43,215 nt of DNA from Bacteroidales bacterium UBA3543 (GTDB lineage: Bacteria; Bacteroidota; Bacteroidia; Bacteroidales; UBA932): NCBI GenBank assembly GCA_002376715.1, contig DFOK01000089.1:1-43215 (forward strand), given 5' to 3'. Both the position numbers and the translations under genes were made by a program. How positions within the stretch are numbered: position 1 is the stretch's first letter; the number at the start of each line of letters is the position of its first letter. Below, piece after piece: positions 32,093-40,907 of this stretch. The notes under the pieces are model-generated. The model worked only from the letters and a program-made list of their open reading frames with translations, made no database searches and was not told the origin of the DNA.

Positions 32093-32104
32093 TGTGTATT
32101 TATA

Positions 32105-35050
32105 TTATTGTATTTTTAGCCTCAATGTGAGTCCATAATAAAATTTAGGTATATATGATAAAAATTCAAACAAAGATACATCGGTCTGTGAAGCGCTTGT
32201 TTTGAATCTCATTGTCGAATAAAAGAAATTGTTGGCATAAAATGAGAGAGAGGCTATTCTGCCTATTTCCTTGGTCACGCTGATATTGGCCGAGAAATAG
32301 GGAGAAAAGACATTCTTAAGGTAGAGATAATTGTATCCCGTCGTGTTGATCATTGCATCCAGCTCTGAAAATAGCTGCTTGTTGTTATCTTTAGCCCAGA
32401 GATATTTTTCACGGAATGGGATGAGAGTTTTGGGATCGTCAAAGGTGGAATAATAGAGAGGATATTTGGCGACATGGCCCTTTATGTCGTAAAACTCGGT
32501 GCCTGATGGAATTTTATCCTGACCGCTGATAGGCCAGGTAGTCTGTTCGCCGCTATATTCCGCAAGGTTGCGATCGTGACGGTAGAGCGAGCTTTCGAGT
32601 CTGAGGGTAAATATCAGTCGCGCCTTGGGAATATGAGTAGTGAAAGTTATGTTGTTACGCAACTTAAGACTCTCGGAACCGTTGCTTGTTCCGGAACCGC
32701 TACCAACAAAGTGCCCTACAAACTGGTATGGTGTGATACCGTCCGACATTGTGCGGTTGGTCTGGTACGATTGTACTATATTCTCATTTGTGCTCCTGTA
32801 TTTATAAAGAGTACCGTCCATTCTGATGGAGGTGCGAATGGCAGGTATCTGTCCGAAATCTATCACCCATTCGATGCCTTTGCGTACAGTAGGGGCCACC
32901 TCGTTGGTCACTTTGGTCTTGGAAACGAAAGTATTTTTCTCCGTATAGGCGAGCGTCTGATCCGGCACTTTTCCTGTGATATCTTTCACCGTTACTACTC
33001 CCGTCTTCCTGTCTATGGAGTAGAGACGCTCGGAAGAGGGGATTAGACACCCTTCCAGACTGCGCTGATCCGTCCATTTATAGGTAAAGGGCTCATATTC
33101 GTTGTATGTGAAATAAGAGTCCAGTGTTTTGGAATAAAAGGCCGCCAGGGAAATTTTAACGCCTGCGATATCCGCTTCAACTCCCACTTCGCTCTGCTGT
33201 GCCTTCTGCCATCTCAAATCAGGGTTATATTCTATCTGCCTCGGAAGAATATAATATGCATAAAAAGCAGTTCCGTCCGCCATTGTGCCGGGAGCAAAGA
33301 CCTGTTTTCCATAATAGGAAGGTGTCGGGTAAAGAATTGAAACCGAAGGGAGCTTGACAGCTACACCCCAGCTACCGCGTAGAGAGAGTTCTCTCAAGAA
33401 CCGGCTTCTTTGATATTTTAATATGGAATATTTCGCATTGAAGCGCGGGGAGAGACTGCTGACTGTACCATAACCCGAGTTGTTGATCATAGTCCACTCC
33501 GAGCGCACTCCACCTACGAGATTGAGTGAAGTGGTTCCGATGGGAATGGTGACATTTTCTTCAGCATAGGCCGCCAGGTTATTGACAAAAGGAATATCCT
33601 TGTAGGGATAGGGCCTCCAATCCGGTGCCTTTGAAAGATCTTCATAATAGAGGCCTTGTCCGAGATTGCCGCTGCCGGTAAAATGAACTCCGAATTTCAG
33701 CTTATTGACTATTCCTCCGAAATCGTGAGCCCAATTTATCTTTAGATGAAGATTGTAATCGAGAGGCTTATCATCCACGTGGCTAATTTCATACCAGTAT
33801 CCGGCCGGTCTTAGAATAACTTCGGCATCGGAGTCGGATAAATAGGGAGTGGAAACAAAATATCCTTCTTCCATTCCATGAAGTGAGGATGTCGAACTGG
33901 AACTTGATTTATTATTGCTGGATGAGGAAAGATTATCGGAATAAACCAACGAACCCGTGAGCTCTATATTGGTAATCCAGGATTTATTGAGAAGCCAGTT
34001 TATTGAGAAATTACCTCTTATGGTATTTTCCTTTACCTTTTCGAAAGTTTCCATAAATGAGTCCGGATCAGCGCTTTTGTCATATCCGCCAATGTTGCCG
34101 GAAACTCCGGTCGAGAATCTTATCGGCTGTCCAAATGCATCAAAAGAATTGGAATAGATCAAAGAAAAGGCGTTACGCTGATAGGTGGTGAATGGAGATG
34201 CCAAATCGTGTACGGATGTAGTTCTCTCGGCACTCGCATTGATTACTCCGCCCTTTGCCCCTAGATCAAATCCTTTACTTAAAGAGAGCTGTTTGGTATT
34301 GGGACTGGTCATTGCAGTAATCATCCAAGGGGATTTTCCTTTACGGGTATTGATCTTTACCACTCCGTTGGTCATATCACCATGCTCCACTGAAGGCACT
34401 CCGGTTATAATCTCTATGGACTCTACGTTGGATGAGGCTATGTTGCGGGTAGAAACTCCCGATACTCCTGCATGAGTCGCGTTGTTTGAGAGACGCACAC
34501 CATCCAATTCGACCGCCGTGCCGAAAGAGGAAATTGCCGAGGTCTCGTCGGAGCGGATTTGGAAAGCATCGGTCGAGCTGGTGAGTTTGCCGCTATTGGC
34601 CGAAACTCCACCGGGCAACAAGGAGGAGATATCCGAGACATTGACCATCTGCATATGCTCAAGTGCAGTCCTGTCAATTTGACGGCTGGTGGTAGCACTA
34701 TTGGTATTTTCCTTTGCAGTCACCACAGCACTTTCAAGAGTCAGGTCATCGACTGCCAAATAGTAAGTAACACCTTTGAGGTCTTTGGTAATATCTATTT
34801 CAAATGTGGTGGGAGCATACCCCAGACAGGATATCTCTACTTTTGTTTTGCCTTGCGAAACACCGCTGATGACAAACTCGCCCTTTGCATTGGCTACTGC
34901 CCACAACTCCTTATCCGGCATCACCACGGTGGCAAACTCCACAGGAATCTCCGTACCCTTTTCAAGTACCTTCCCCGAAAATTGATATTTCTGAGCAAAG
35001 GCGGGAAAACAGAAGAGTAATGCGAATAATATCAGCGCTGCCTTTCTCAT
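32105..35050 (-). CDS. TonB-dependent receptor of the DUF4876/DUF6850 locus
   Basis: Outer-membrane transporter of 981 aa: signal peptide (FPAFAQ), CarboxypepD_reg-like domain (about 22-110, with GKVLEKGTEIPVEFATVVMP and GEFVISGVSQGKTKVEISCLGY), plug (about 125-235; SLLPGGVSANSG, GVRLSNNATHAG, VPSVEHGDMTNGVVKINT) and barrel to the end (YYGLTLRLKIQ). It is unrelated in the plug to the Oar-like receptor of this window. The gene begins four bases after the BACON lipoprotein gene. Ligand unknown; the downstream dipeptidyl-peptidase suggests peptides or peptide-containing material. Confidence 0.93.
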   Translation of the reverse strand: MRKAALILFALLFCFPAFAQKYQFSGKVLEKGTEIPVEFATVVMPDKELWAVANAKGEFVISGVSQGKTKVEISCLGYAPTTFEIDITKDLKGVTYYLAVDDLTLESAVVTAKENTNSATTSRQIDRTALEHMQMVNVSDISSLLPGGVSANSGKLTSSTDAFQIRSDETSAISSFGTAVELDGVRLSNNATHAGVSGVSTRNIASSNVESIEIITGVPSVEHGDMTNGVVKINTRKGKSPWMITAMTSPNTKQLSLSKGFDLGAKGGVINASAERTTSVHDLASPFTTYQRNAFSLIYSNSFDAFGQPIRFSTGVSGNIGGYDKSADPDSFMETFEKVKENTIRGNFSINWLLNKSWITNIELTGSLVYSDNLSSSSNNKSSSSSTSSLHGMEEGYFVSTPYLSDSDAEVILRPAGYWYEISHVDDKPLDYNLHLKINWAHDFGGIVNKLKFGVHFTGSGNLGQGLYYEDLSKAPDWRPYPYKDIPFVNNLAAYAEENVTIPIGTTSLNLVGGVRSEWTMINNSGYGTVSSLSPRFNAKYSILKYQRSRFLRELSLRGSWGVAVKLPSVSILYPTPSYYGKQVFAPGTMADGTAFYAYYILPRQIEYNPDLRWQKAQQSEVGVEADIAGVKISLAAFYSKTLDSYFTYNEYEPFTYKWTDQRSLEGCLIPSSERLYSIDRKTGVVTVKDITGKVPDQTLAYTEKNTFVSKTKVTNEVAPTVRKGIEWVIDFGQIPAIRTSIRMDGTLYKYRSTNENIVQSYQTNRTMSDGITPYQFVGHFVGSGSGTSNGSESLKLRNNITFTTHIPKARLIFTLRLESSLYRHDRNLAEYSGEQTTWPISGQDKIPSGTEFYDIKGHVAKYPLYYSTFDDPKTLIPFREKYLWAKDNNKQLFSELDAMINTTGYNYLYLKNVFSPYFSANISVTKEIGRIASLSFYANNFFYSTMRFKTSASQTDVSLFEFLSYIPKFYYGLTLRLKIQ

Positions 35051-35054
35051 AGTG

Positions 35055-35663
35055 CTACAAAGATGGCTGAACTATTTTTATTTGTGCCGTTGTATTTTGG
35101 TATTCTTTAAGTCTGAAGGTAATAAGACACTCTCTCGGGGAGCCGGTATCGTTTACATCAGCGGTAACTCTGATGATGTCATTGATTTTTCCGGTTTCCG
35201 GAGAAAATGTAAATGCGGGATTTGAACATGTGGCACTCCATTCTCGATTGGCTGTAAGCAAAAATTGTATTCCACCTCCCTCAGCCGCAATAGCGAGCTG
35301 TCCTACATCAACCCCTACAAATGGATAGGAACCGATGGTCACAACTGTTTTAGCAAGCCTGGAACTCTCTTCGCCCTTTGCAGTGAATGTAATCCTGGCC
35401 ACCTGAGTAGACTTTGATGTGGTTGCCGGAACTGAGATCCTTATAGAACCATCCTTTTTACCCGAAGTTGGTGAAATAGTTATACCGAGGGTGTCGCAAT
35501 CCGCTGTCCAATCCACGTTGCAATAAACATTGACGTCGAATGAGCCACCGTTACAATCACAAGTTATAGCATAGGGATTTACCGAAATTTCGGGGTCTAC
35601 TACCTTGTGACATGAGGTTGCGATCAGCACTACCGCCAACATGATTGGAATAATCTTACGCAT
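35055..35663 (-). CDS. Lipoprotein with two BACON-like domains
   Basis: A 202-aa lipoprotein with lipobox VLIATSC (about Cys18). Two beta-sandwich repeats follow: about 28-115 (ISVNPYAITCDCNGGSFDVNV, WTADCD, ISPTSGKKDG) and about 118-200 (QLAIAAEGGGIQFLLTANREW, FSPETGKINDIIRVTA). Both are the BACON pattern of a GGG turn, a conserved Trp and an SPxTGxxxG/D segment. It is the first gene of the operon with the TonB receptor, DUF4876, DUF6850 and S46 genes. ATG 35663 (MRKIIPIM) is preferred over a GTG two codons upstream. Confidence 0.82.
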   Translation of the reverse strand: MRKIIPIMLAVVLIATSCHKVVDPEISVNPYAITCDCNGGSFDVNVYCNVDWTADCDTLGITISPTSGKKDGSIRISVPATTSKSTQVARITFTAKGEESSRLAKTVVTIGSYPFVGVDVGQLAIAAEGGGIQFLLTANREWSATCSNPAFTFSPETGKINDIIRVTADVNDTGSPRECLITFRLKEYQNTTAQIKIVQPSL

Positions 35664-35685
35664 ACACACATAAATTATTAATTGA

Positions 35686-35693
35686 CAAATATA
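35686..35693 (-). promoter_or_regulatory. -7 element of the five-gene receptor/peptidase operon
   Basis: TATATTTG on the minus strand matches TAnnTTTG, 22 bases from the ATG at 35663. No exact TTTG box is found 19 bp further upstream. Confidence 0.5.
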
Positions 35694-35756
35694 AGTAAAA
35701 AAAGAAAAACATCTTCCCCGTATGGCAAAAAAAGCACCACAAGTGCATATTATTTA

Positions 35757-35764
35757 TAACTTTG
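35757..35764 (+). promoter_or_regulatory. -7 element of the small BACON-like lipoprotein gene
   Basis: TAACTTTG matches TAnnTTTG and ends seven bases before the ATG at 35772, so the mRNA would be leaderless or nearly so. The -33 region has no perfect TTTG. Confidence 0.5.
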
Positions 35765-35771
35765 CCCTGAA

Positions 35772-36191
35772 ATGAGAAAGAAAAAAACCATTTTGACTTC
35801 GGCTGTTGCGGCCGTTATTCTGTTTATAATGCTCGCACAGTTCGTTTCCTGTGAAAAATATGTCCTGCCCGAACTGACCATCTCGCAGGACACCATCATA
35901 TTCAGCCACAATGTCGACAGCGCATATCTGGAGATACATTCCAATGTCATCTGGGAGATAGAAACACCCGACGTCAGTATTTCCGATCGCTGGGTAATAG
36001 TAAGACCCAACTGGGCAGACGGTGATACCACAGTCATCTTTAAGACCACTCTCAATAAGGGGCCCAGGCGGGAGACTAAGGCCAGGGTATTCAGTGAGAC
36101 GATAGAACGTTATTTTATGCTGATCCAGGAGGCAGCTCCCGAAGGGTCTGAAAATTCGGGAAACCCCGATGCCAATCCCGACAATCTTTAG
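35772..36191 (+). CDS. Small lipoprotein with a single BACON-like domain
   Basis: A 139-aa lipoprotein with signal peptide and lipobox AQFVSC (about Cys27). One beta-sandwich unit occupies about 32-122 (LTISQDTIIFSHNVDSAYLEIHSNVIWEIE in outline, then WADGDTTVIFKTT), similar in plan to a BACON domain although the SPxxG segment is replaced. A flexible tail rich in Pro, Gly, Asn and Ser closes the protein. It stands alone on the plus strand between two minus-strand operons; its stop overlaps the end of the convergent MBOAT gene by four bases. Confidence 0.6.
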   Translation: MRKKKTILTSAVAAVILFIMLAQFVSCEKYVLPELTISQDTIIFSHNVDSAYLEIHSNVIWEIETPDVSISDRWVIVRPNWADGDTTVIFKTTLNKGPRRETKARVFSETIERYFMLIQEAAPEGSENSGNPDANPDNL

Positions 36192-38101
36192 AACTGGAAA
36201 TATATAAATGATTGCAGATCCGCAGTGATAAACTGGTAGACGAAAAAGACTGCCATGGCCACTATCAGAGCCATAAGCGGCAACGGTATAGACGCAAACC
36301 AAATGCGATAACGACGTTTAAACCGGTCGGGAAGCCAGTGTATGGCCATGCCGATCACCACAAGCAGAAATACGTTGCGATATTGCCATACAATTTGCGG
36401 TATCACCGACAAATCCCAGTTACTGCCTATACGATTTACCATATTTTTGGCTGTATTCCAGGCTGTCTCATTGGCTTCTGCGGGATCCAGATTGGAGCCT
36501 GAGCGGAAAAAAAGACGCGTGAATGTAATGAAGACAAATGTCTGGAAAATGGCCCAGATATCCGAAAGACGTCTGAAACGAGGTTCTTTTGAACCTTCAG
36601 GCCCCGCCACGACAGCGGCCTTAACACCACGAAGACGACACGCCAGGACATACACCAGTTTGATGAGGTTTCCTGCCATCACCACCGCCATCCAAACAAA
36701 AAACATATTGAAAAGTGGACGGGGAGCAACCATGGAGAGAACTCCCAAGATAGCAGTAACAAGCGCGATGACAAAAAACCTAAGACCTATGCCCCAATTT
36801 TTCCATATCTTGTGAATCACCATTCCAAGGCCGTTCAGACCGCCCCAGATCATAAAATTCCAGCTTGCTCCATGCCACAGACCACCCAGCAACATCGTAT
36901 TCATCGAGTTGAGATTGGTCGTAATGATCTTACGTTTCTCCGGTCTGAAATGGGCCAGCAACAGAAGAGCCACGGCAACGGCCGACACAATCAGAGCCAC
37001 CCACCAGGAGCCTGAAAGCAAAACTCCGATAAGAGAAATGGTTACAATACAGCAATAGGTGCCGAAAGTGGCATTGCGATTGCCACCCAAAGGGATATAG
37101 AGATAATCCTTAAGCCATCTGGAAAGGGACATATGCCATCTTTTCCAAAATTCTCCCGGGTGTTTGGCCTTATAAGGCGAATTGAAGTTTTGGGGAAGAT
37201 AAAAACCCATCAGCATTGCCACGCCGATGGCTATATCTGTGTATCCCGAAAAGTCCGCATAGACCTGAAGCGAATAGCCGAAGAGGGCCATCATATTTTC
37301 AAATCCCGAGTAGAGCAATGGATTTTCAAATACTCGGTCAATGAAATTGATAGCCAGGTAGTCGCTGAGGACGATTTTCTTGACCAGGCCATTGATAATC
37401 CAAAATACCGCTATACCGAACTGTCTTCTGCTGAGGAAGAATTTGCGATGCAGCTGAGGTATGAATTCGCTGGCGCGAACTATAGGACCGGCCACCAGCT
37501 GCGGGAAAAAGCACAAATAGAAACCGAAATCCAGAATGTTCCGAACTGGGGTAACTCTACCGCGGTAAACATCCATTACATAACTTATCGCCTGAAAAGT
37601 AAAGAACGAAATACCCACCGGCAAAATAATCGTATCTATACTGAAACGGTTGGCACCCACTATGGCATTTCCAACCACTGCAAACATATCAAAGACCGCA
37701 AACTCCGTCCCGAAAAGGTTGTTGACTACATCCGTGATGAAATATGCATATTTGAAGTAGCATAACGTAAAAAGATTTACAATCAGACTCACCACCAGCA
37801 CCGTCCTTTTCCCCCTGTCACTCTTTCTGTAGTACATCCATTTGGCGCCTAAGAAATTGTAAAGCGTCACAAAGAGAAGTATCAGGGTAAAAATACCGCT
37901 CGTCTTATAATAGAAAAAGACACTGGCGAAGAAGAGAAAACCGTTTCTGAGAAGTAGCTTATTTTTGAAAAGGGCAAAAAGAGCAAAAACTATCGCAAAA
38001 AAGGCCCAGAAATAGAATTGCGTAAAGAGCAACGGATGTGACTGATCAAAAGTGAAGAGTCCTTTCAGAAAATCGGCCGCTATATGGAGAAAATCGGTCA
38101 T
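36188..38101 (-). CDS. MBOAT-family O-acyltransferase of the envelope acylation operon
   Basis: Integral membrane acyltransferase, 637 aa, longer than the usual 470-500 aa. Family motifs present are LPVGISFFTFQAISY, CFFPQLVAGPIVRA, EFWKRWHMSLSRWLKDYLYIPLGG and the putative catalytic His410 in GGLWHGASWNF. The extra length is due to an insertion of membrane segments around 335-395 and a C-terminal extension with two or more helices. It probably passes acyl groups across the membrane to the SGNH proteins encoded just upstream. The start overlaps the stop of the upstream SGNH gene by four bases (ATGA), so translation is coupled. Confidence 0.92.
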   Translation of the reverse strand: MTDFLHIAADFLKGLFTFDQSHPLLFTQFYFWAFFAIVFALFALFKNKLLLRNGFLFFASVFFYYKTSGIFTLILLFVTLYNFLGAKWMYYRKSDRGKRTVLVVSLIVNLFTLCYFKYAYFITDVVNNLFGTEFAVFDMFAVVGNAIVGANRFSIDTIILPVGISFFTFQAISYVMDVYRGRVTPVRNILDFGFYLCFFPQLVAGPIVRASEFIPQLHRKFFLSRRQFGIAVFWIINGLVKKIVLSDYLAINFIDRVFENPLLYSGFENMMALFGYSLQVYADFSGYTDIAIGVAMLMGFYLPQNFNSPYKAKHPGEFWKRWHMSLSRWLKDYLYIPLGGNRNATFGTYCCIVTISLIGVLLSGSWWVALIVSAVAVALLLLAHFRPEKRKIITTNLNSMNTMLLGGLWHGASWNFMIWGGLNGLGMVIHKIWKNWGIGLRFFVIALVTAILGVLSMVAPRPLFNMFFVWMAVVMAGNLIKLVYVLACRLRGVKAAVVAGPEGSKEPRFRRLSDIWAIFQTFVFITFTRLFFRSGSNLDPAEANETAWNTAKNMVNRIGSNWDLSVIPQIVWQYRNVFLLVVIGMAIHWLPDRFKRRYRIWFASIPLPLMALIVAMAVFFVYQFITADLQSFIYFQF

Positions 38102-39387
38102 CTGTAGCTGTTGTTTTTTGGAGAAGTCGATTTGAGATGCTCCAGATAACGGTCAAGCAATGCATTGTAAAGCAAGTCACCTATCAGAATATATCCGCTT
38201 TCCGTAAAATGAATCTTATCCCTGTTGGCCAGGCCGGCACTTTCCCACTGTTTCATCGAATTCAGGCCGCCCATTATTCTGAAAAGATCCCATATGCCTG
38301 CATCGTATCTGCGAGCAAGGCCATAGAAGGCATCCTGCACCACAGGGCCGTTCTGATTTAGATAATAGGAGCGGCGGGAACGCCTGAAACTGTCATTGTT
38401 GGTCACAAAGAGTATGGCACAATCGGGTGCTACCCTACGAGCCATATCCACCATTTGTATGTAGTTGGAAACAAACCGTTCCTTATTAAAATTGGGGGTA
38501 TTTGCATCATTGATGCCTATTGCGAAAATTATCAAATCGGGCTTGAGCAACGCCAAATCCCTCTCGAAATCCTCACACTTAAAATAGGAATTGAGGCTGG
38601 CACCATTGACCCCTATTCCATGGTATGTAAGTCCCGGACGGCTATGGTCCAACACAATCCCCGTCAGATTCCACTCTCCGGGTACTCCGCTGGTACCCAG
38701 AACCAGAGAATCGGTCAGAGAGGGTAATTCAAACTCATAGAGATCCCTATCAGGATCATGGGAGATCGGCCATAGCGTCAAAGAATCCAGACGAACCACA
38801 GGTACAAGCGTATCACTATCGGAACGTCCCAACACCTGTACCCTGTCAAAACGAAAATCATGCGGAGAACCCATAGGATTGCGCTCGCGTGAGACAATTG
38901 TCACCGTGGCCGAAGGGTCGGAGGTGGAGGCCGCCATTCCTGTCAGACCCATGCGAAGAGGCGTCTTTGGCTGGGAATTGCGGCAGGCAGTCCATTTGCC
39001 GGTATAACTGCTGAAATAACTGACAGGCGTATTGCTTTTTGCCACTGAAAAGGGGAAAACCACTCCTCTGCCCCCTTCGATGCCATAACGCATAGAAAGC
39101 AGATTGCGGCGCATCCTGTTGGAAAAAGTACCGGATTGCACATGCGAGCCTCCAATATGAACTATATTGACATCCCCTTCCCCTAAAAAGAAAAGGGTGT
39201 CGAGCTTGCGAAAAAACTTCACAAAATCGGGACTGTCACCCGATGGAAAAGTGATTGCATTCTCCTCGAAATGGGTAAACATATAGGTGGGAATGGGCTT
39301 ATGAAGGCTCTGCGCAAAAGTCTCGCTGCACCATCCTGTAAGCAGCACACCAGCCAATACCATCAATAATTTTAGTCTCCCCCTCAT
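38098..39387 (-). CDS. SGNH/GDSL-like hydrolase or acyltransferase, second of two
   Basis: An exported 429-aa protein: signal peptide to about residue 25 (GWCSETFAQ). The SGNH blocks can be read: block I VNIVHIGGSHVQSG with nucleophile Ser81, block III LIIFAIGINDANT (GxND) and block V RDKIHFTESGY with Asp390 and His393. The region between blocks I and III (about 130-250) is a beta-rich insert. In MBOAT operons such proteins usually accept acyl groups and place them on a glycan, as PatB does on peptidoglycan. It overlaps both neighbours by four bases (ATGA), so it is made together with them. Confidence 0.83.
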   Translation of the reverse strand: MRGRLKLLMVLAGVLLTGWCSETFAQSLHKPIPTYMFTHFEENAITFPSGDSPDFVKFFRKLDTLFFLGEGDVNIVHIGGSHVQSGTFSNRMRRNLLSMRYGIEGGRGVVFPFSVAKSNTPVSYFSSYTGKWTACRNSQPKTPLRMGLTGMAASTSDPSATVTIVSRERNPMGSPHDFRFDRVQVLGRSDSDTLVPVVRLDSLTLWPISHDPDRDLYEFELPSLTDSLVLGTSGVPGEWNLTGIVLDHSRPGLTYHGIGVNGASLNSYFKCEDFERDLALLKPDLIIFAIGINDANTPNFNKERFVSNYIQMVDMARRVAPDCAILFVTNNDSFRRSRRSYYLNQNGPVVQDAFYGLARRYDAGIWDLFRIMGGLNSMKQWESAGLANRDKIHFTESGYILIGDLLYNALLDRYLEHLKSTSPKNNSYR

Positions 39388-40901
39388 TCTACTAATGAAA
39401 TTTTATCAATATCATTCTCCCTGGTATCTGAAGAGGAGACTTCGACAAGCTCTTCACTCTCCATATATGCGGATACCATCTCCGGATCCAGTTCCTGCCT
39501 GAGTTTGTAGAAATTATAACACACTCCAAAAGCTCTCGCAAAAGCCATCCCGACATATTCCGCTCCCCTTGTGGTAAAGTGAATATAATCGCTGCTCGCT
39601 AGTGGAGGGCTATGTTTCACCCAACGCACCATTGAATTTTCGCCACCCATCATATTGAAAAGATCCCAATATGCAGCACCTTTGCTAAGAGCCATTACCT
39701 TGAGGGAATCATTCAGAGCCGGCAGCATGGGAATGGTAGCGACACGTCCCTCTACACTCCTGCCCATATCCGAAGGACCTATAAAGAGGATTTCTGCATC
39801 CGGAGCGACCTCATGGAAATAATCAATCTGTTTTTCAAGCTGACGCAAATAATTAGAAATATGTTTTTCATTGCGGACACTAACGGCGCGGTTTCCACCA
39901 AACTGCAATATGATCATACGGGTATCGAGCAGATCAAAGGATTGTTTCATCACAGATTTACCCAAACGGGTGAATATCGTACCCGAGCTGCCTCTGAGAG
40001 GTGCGTTATCCAAAGCAATTCCGCTTTCACCATCCATGAGGAAGCCATATATCTCAGCACTGCCACTGAGAGTAATGGTGCCTCTGGATGCATACGCAGG
40101 GAGATCCCAGGTAAGTAGCGATACTCCCTGAACTGCGTTTTTGAGCACTTTACTCTCGGTTCTGATGGTATCACAGCGCAAGGAGGCTCTAAATCCCGGG
40201 GAACTGTTACCGATAAGAAGAGATACTTTGGAAAATTTCTTTGCACGCTCCTGACAATTGGAGTTCTTGGAAACCCTGAAACTAATGGAGGCCTCGCCGG
40301 AGAGTTGAGAGAACTGCGTCATCAACCCATAGCGGTTGTGCTCCGCGCGTACGGTCGTGGAGTCTCCAATGAGTGTGTAGCGGATGAGATCTCCTGAGGC
40401 GCTCTGTACCAGAGAATAGGTAGAGACGCTCTGTATGGCGGGCACAAGGCCATTGCCATTGCCGCCAAATATACCCTGCAGATGCTCGCGAATGATTGAG
40501 GAAATGCGATCCATCTCTATCTGCGAGTCACCGTAATGCATTATACGATAGGTTTTACCCTCTTTCTGTGCGCTTTCAAAGAGATGAAACAGAGTGTCCA
40601 GATAGGTATAGTCATCGTTTGGGAGCCAAATTCTGTTGGGATTGGATTTGAGAAAATTTTTAAAAAATCTGAGTGTATCCTGCTGGGAACCGGAAAGCAT
40701 CCTGAAACTCTGTTCCACTTCAGAAAGCACTTTATCCACATCTACCACCTCCTCATTAATGTTTGAAGAGTCCTCCTCATAGGAAGCGAAACGGAGAGTG
40801 GTGCCACCTACCACTATTCCTCCCTGCGGGAAAACCGCCCAAGTTACTCCGAGAATGAGAATTACTGACAATATGAAAACTAAAATCCTACTCGCTTTCA
40901 T
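39384..40901 (-). CDS. SGNH/GDSL-like hydrolase or acyltransferase, first of two
   Basis: An exported or membrane-anchored 505-aa protein: one N-terminal hydrophobic segment (about 5-25). The SGNH signature is clear: block I YRIMHYGDSQIEMDR with Ser126, block III ILQFGGNRAVS, block V SDYIHFTTRG with Asp438 and His441. A beta-rich insert (about 150-300) resembles the carbohydrate-binding insert seen in the neighbour. The C-terminus is polar and acidic. It is a paralogue of the next gene but diverged, and the pair may act on different acceptors. ATG 40901 is used; TTG 40904 also fits the frame. The stop overlaps the next start by four bases. Confidence 0.82.
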   Translation of the reverse strand: MKASRILVFILSVILILGVTWAVFPQGGIVVGGTTLRFASYEEDSSNINEEVVDVDKVLSEVEQSFRMLSGSQQDTLRFFKNFLKSNPNRIWLPNDDYTYLDTLFHLFESAQKEGKTYRIMHYGDSQIEMDRISSIIREHLQGIFGGNGNGLVPAIQSVSTYSLVQSASGDLIRYTLIGDSTTVRAEHNRYGLMTQFSQLSGEASISFRVSKNSNCQERAKKFSKVSLLIGNSSPGFRASLRCDTIRTESKVLKNAVQGVSLLTWDLPAYASRGTITLSGSAEIYGFLMDGESGIALDNAPLRGSSGTIFTRLGKSVMKQSFDLLDTRMIILQFGGNRAVSVRNEKHISNYLRQLEKQIDYFHEVAPDAEILFIGPSDMGRSVEGRVATIPMLPALNDSLKVMALSKGAAYWDLFNMMGGENSMVRWVKHSPPLASSDYIHFTTRGAEYVGMAFARAFGVCYNFYKLRQELDPEMVSAYMESEELVEVSSSDTRENDIDKISLVE

Positions 40902-40907
40902 CAATTC

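Noticed and set aside
37133..37765. 210-codon open frame on the plus strand opposite the MBOAT gene
   Set aside because: Antisense to conserved MBOAT motifs, with a charged, low-complexity-like translation and no promoter of its own.
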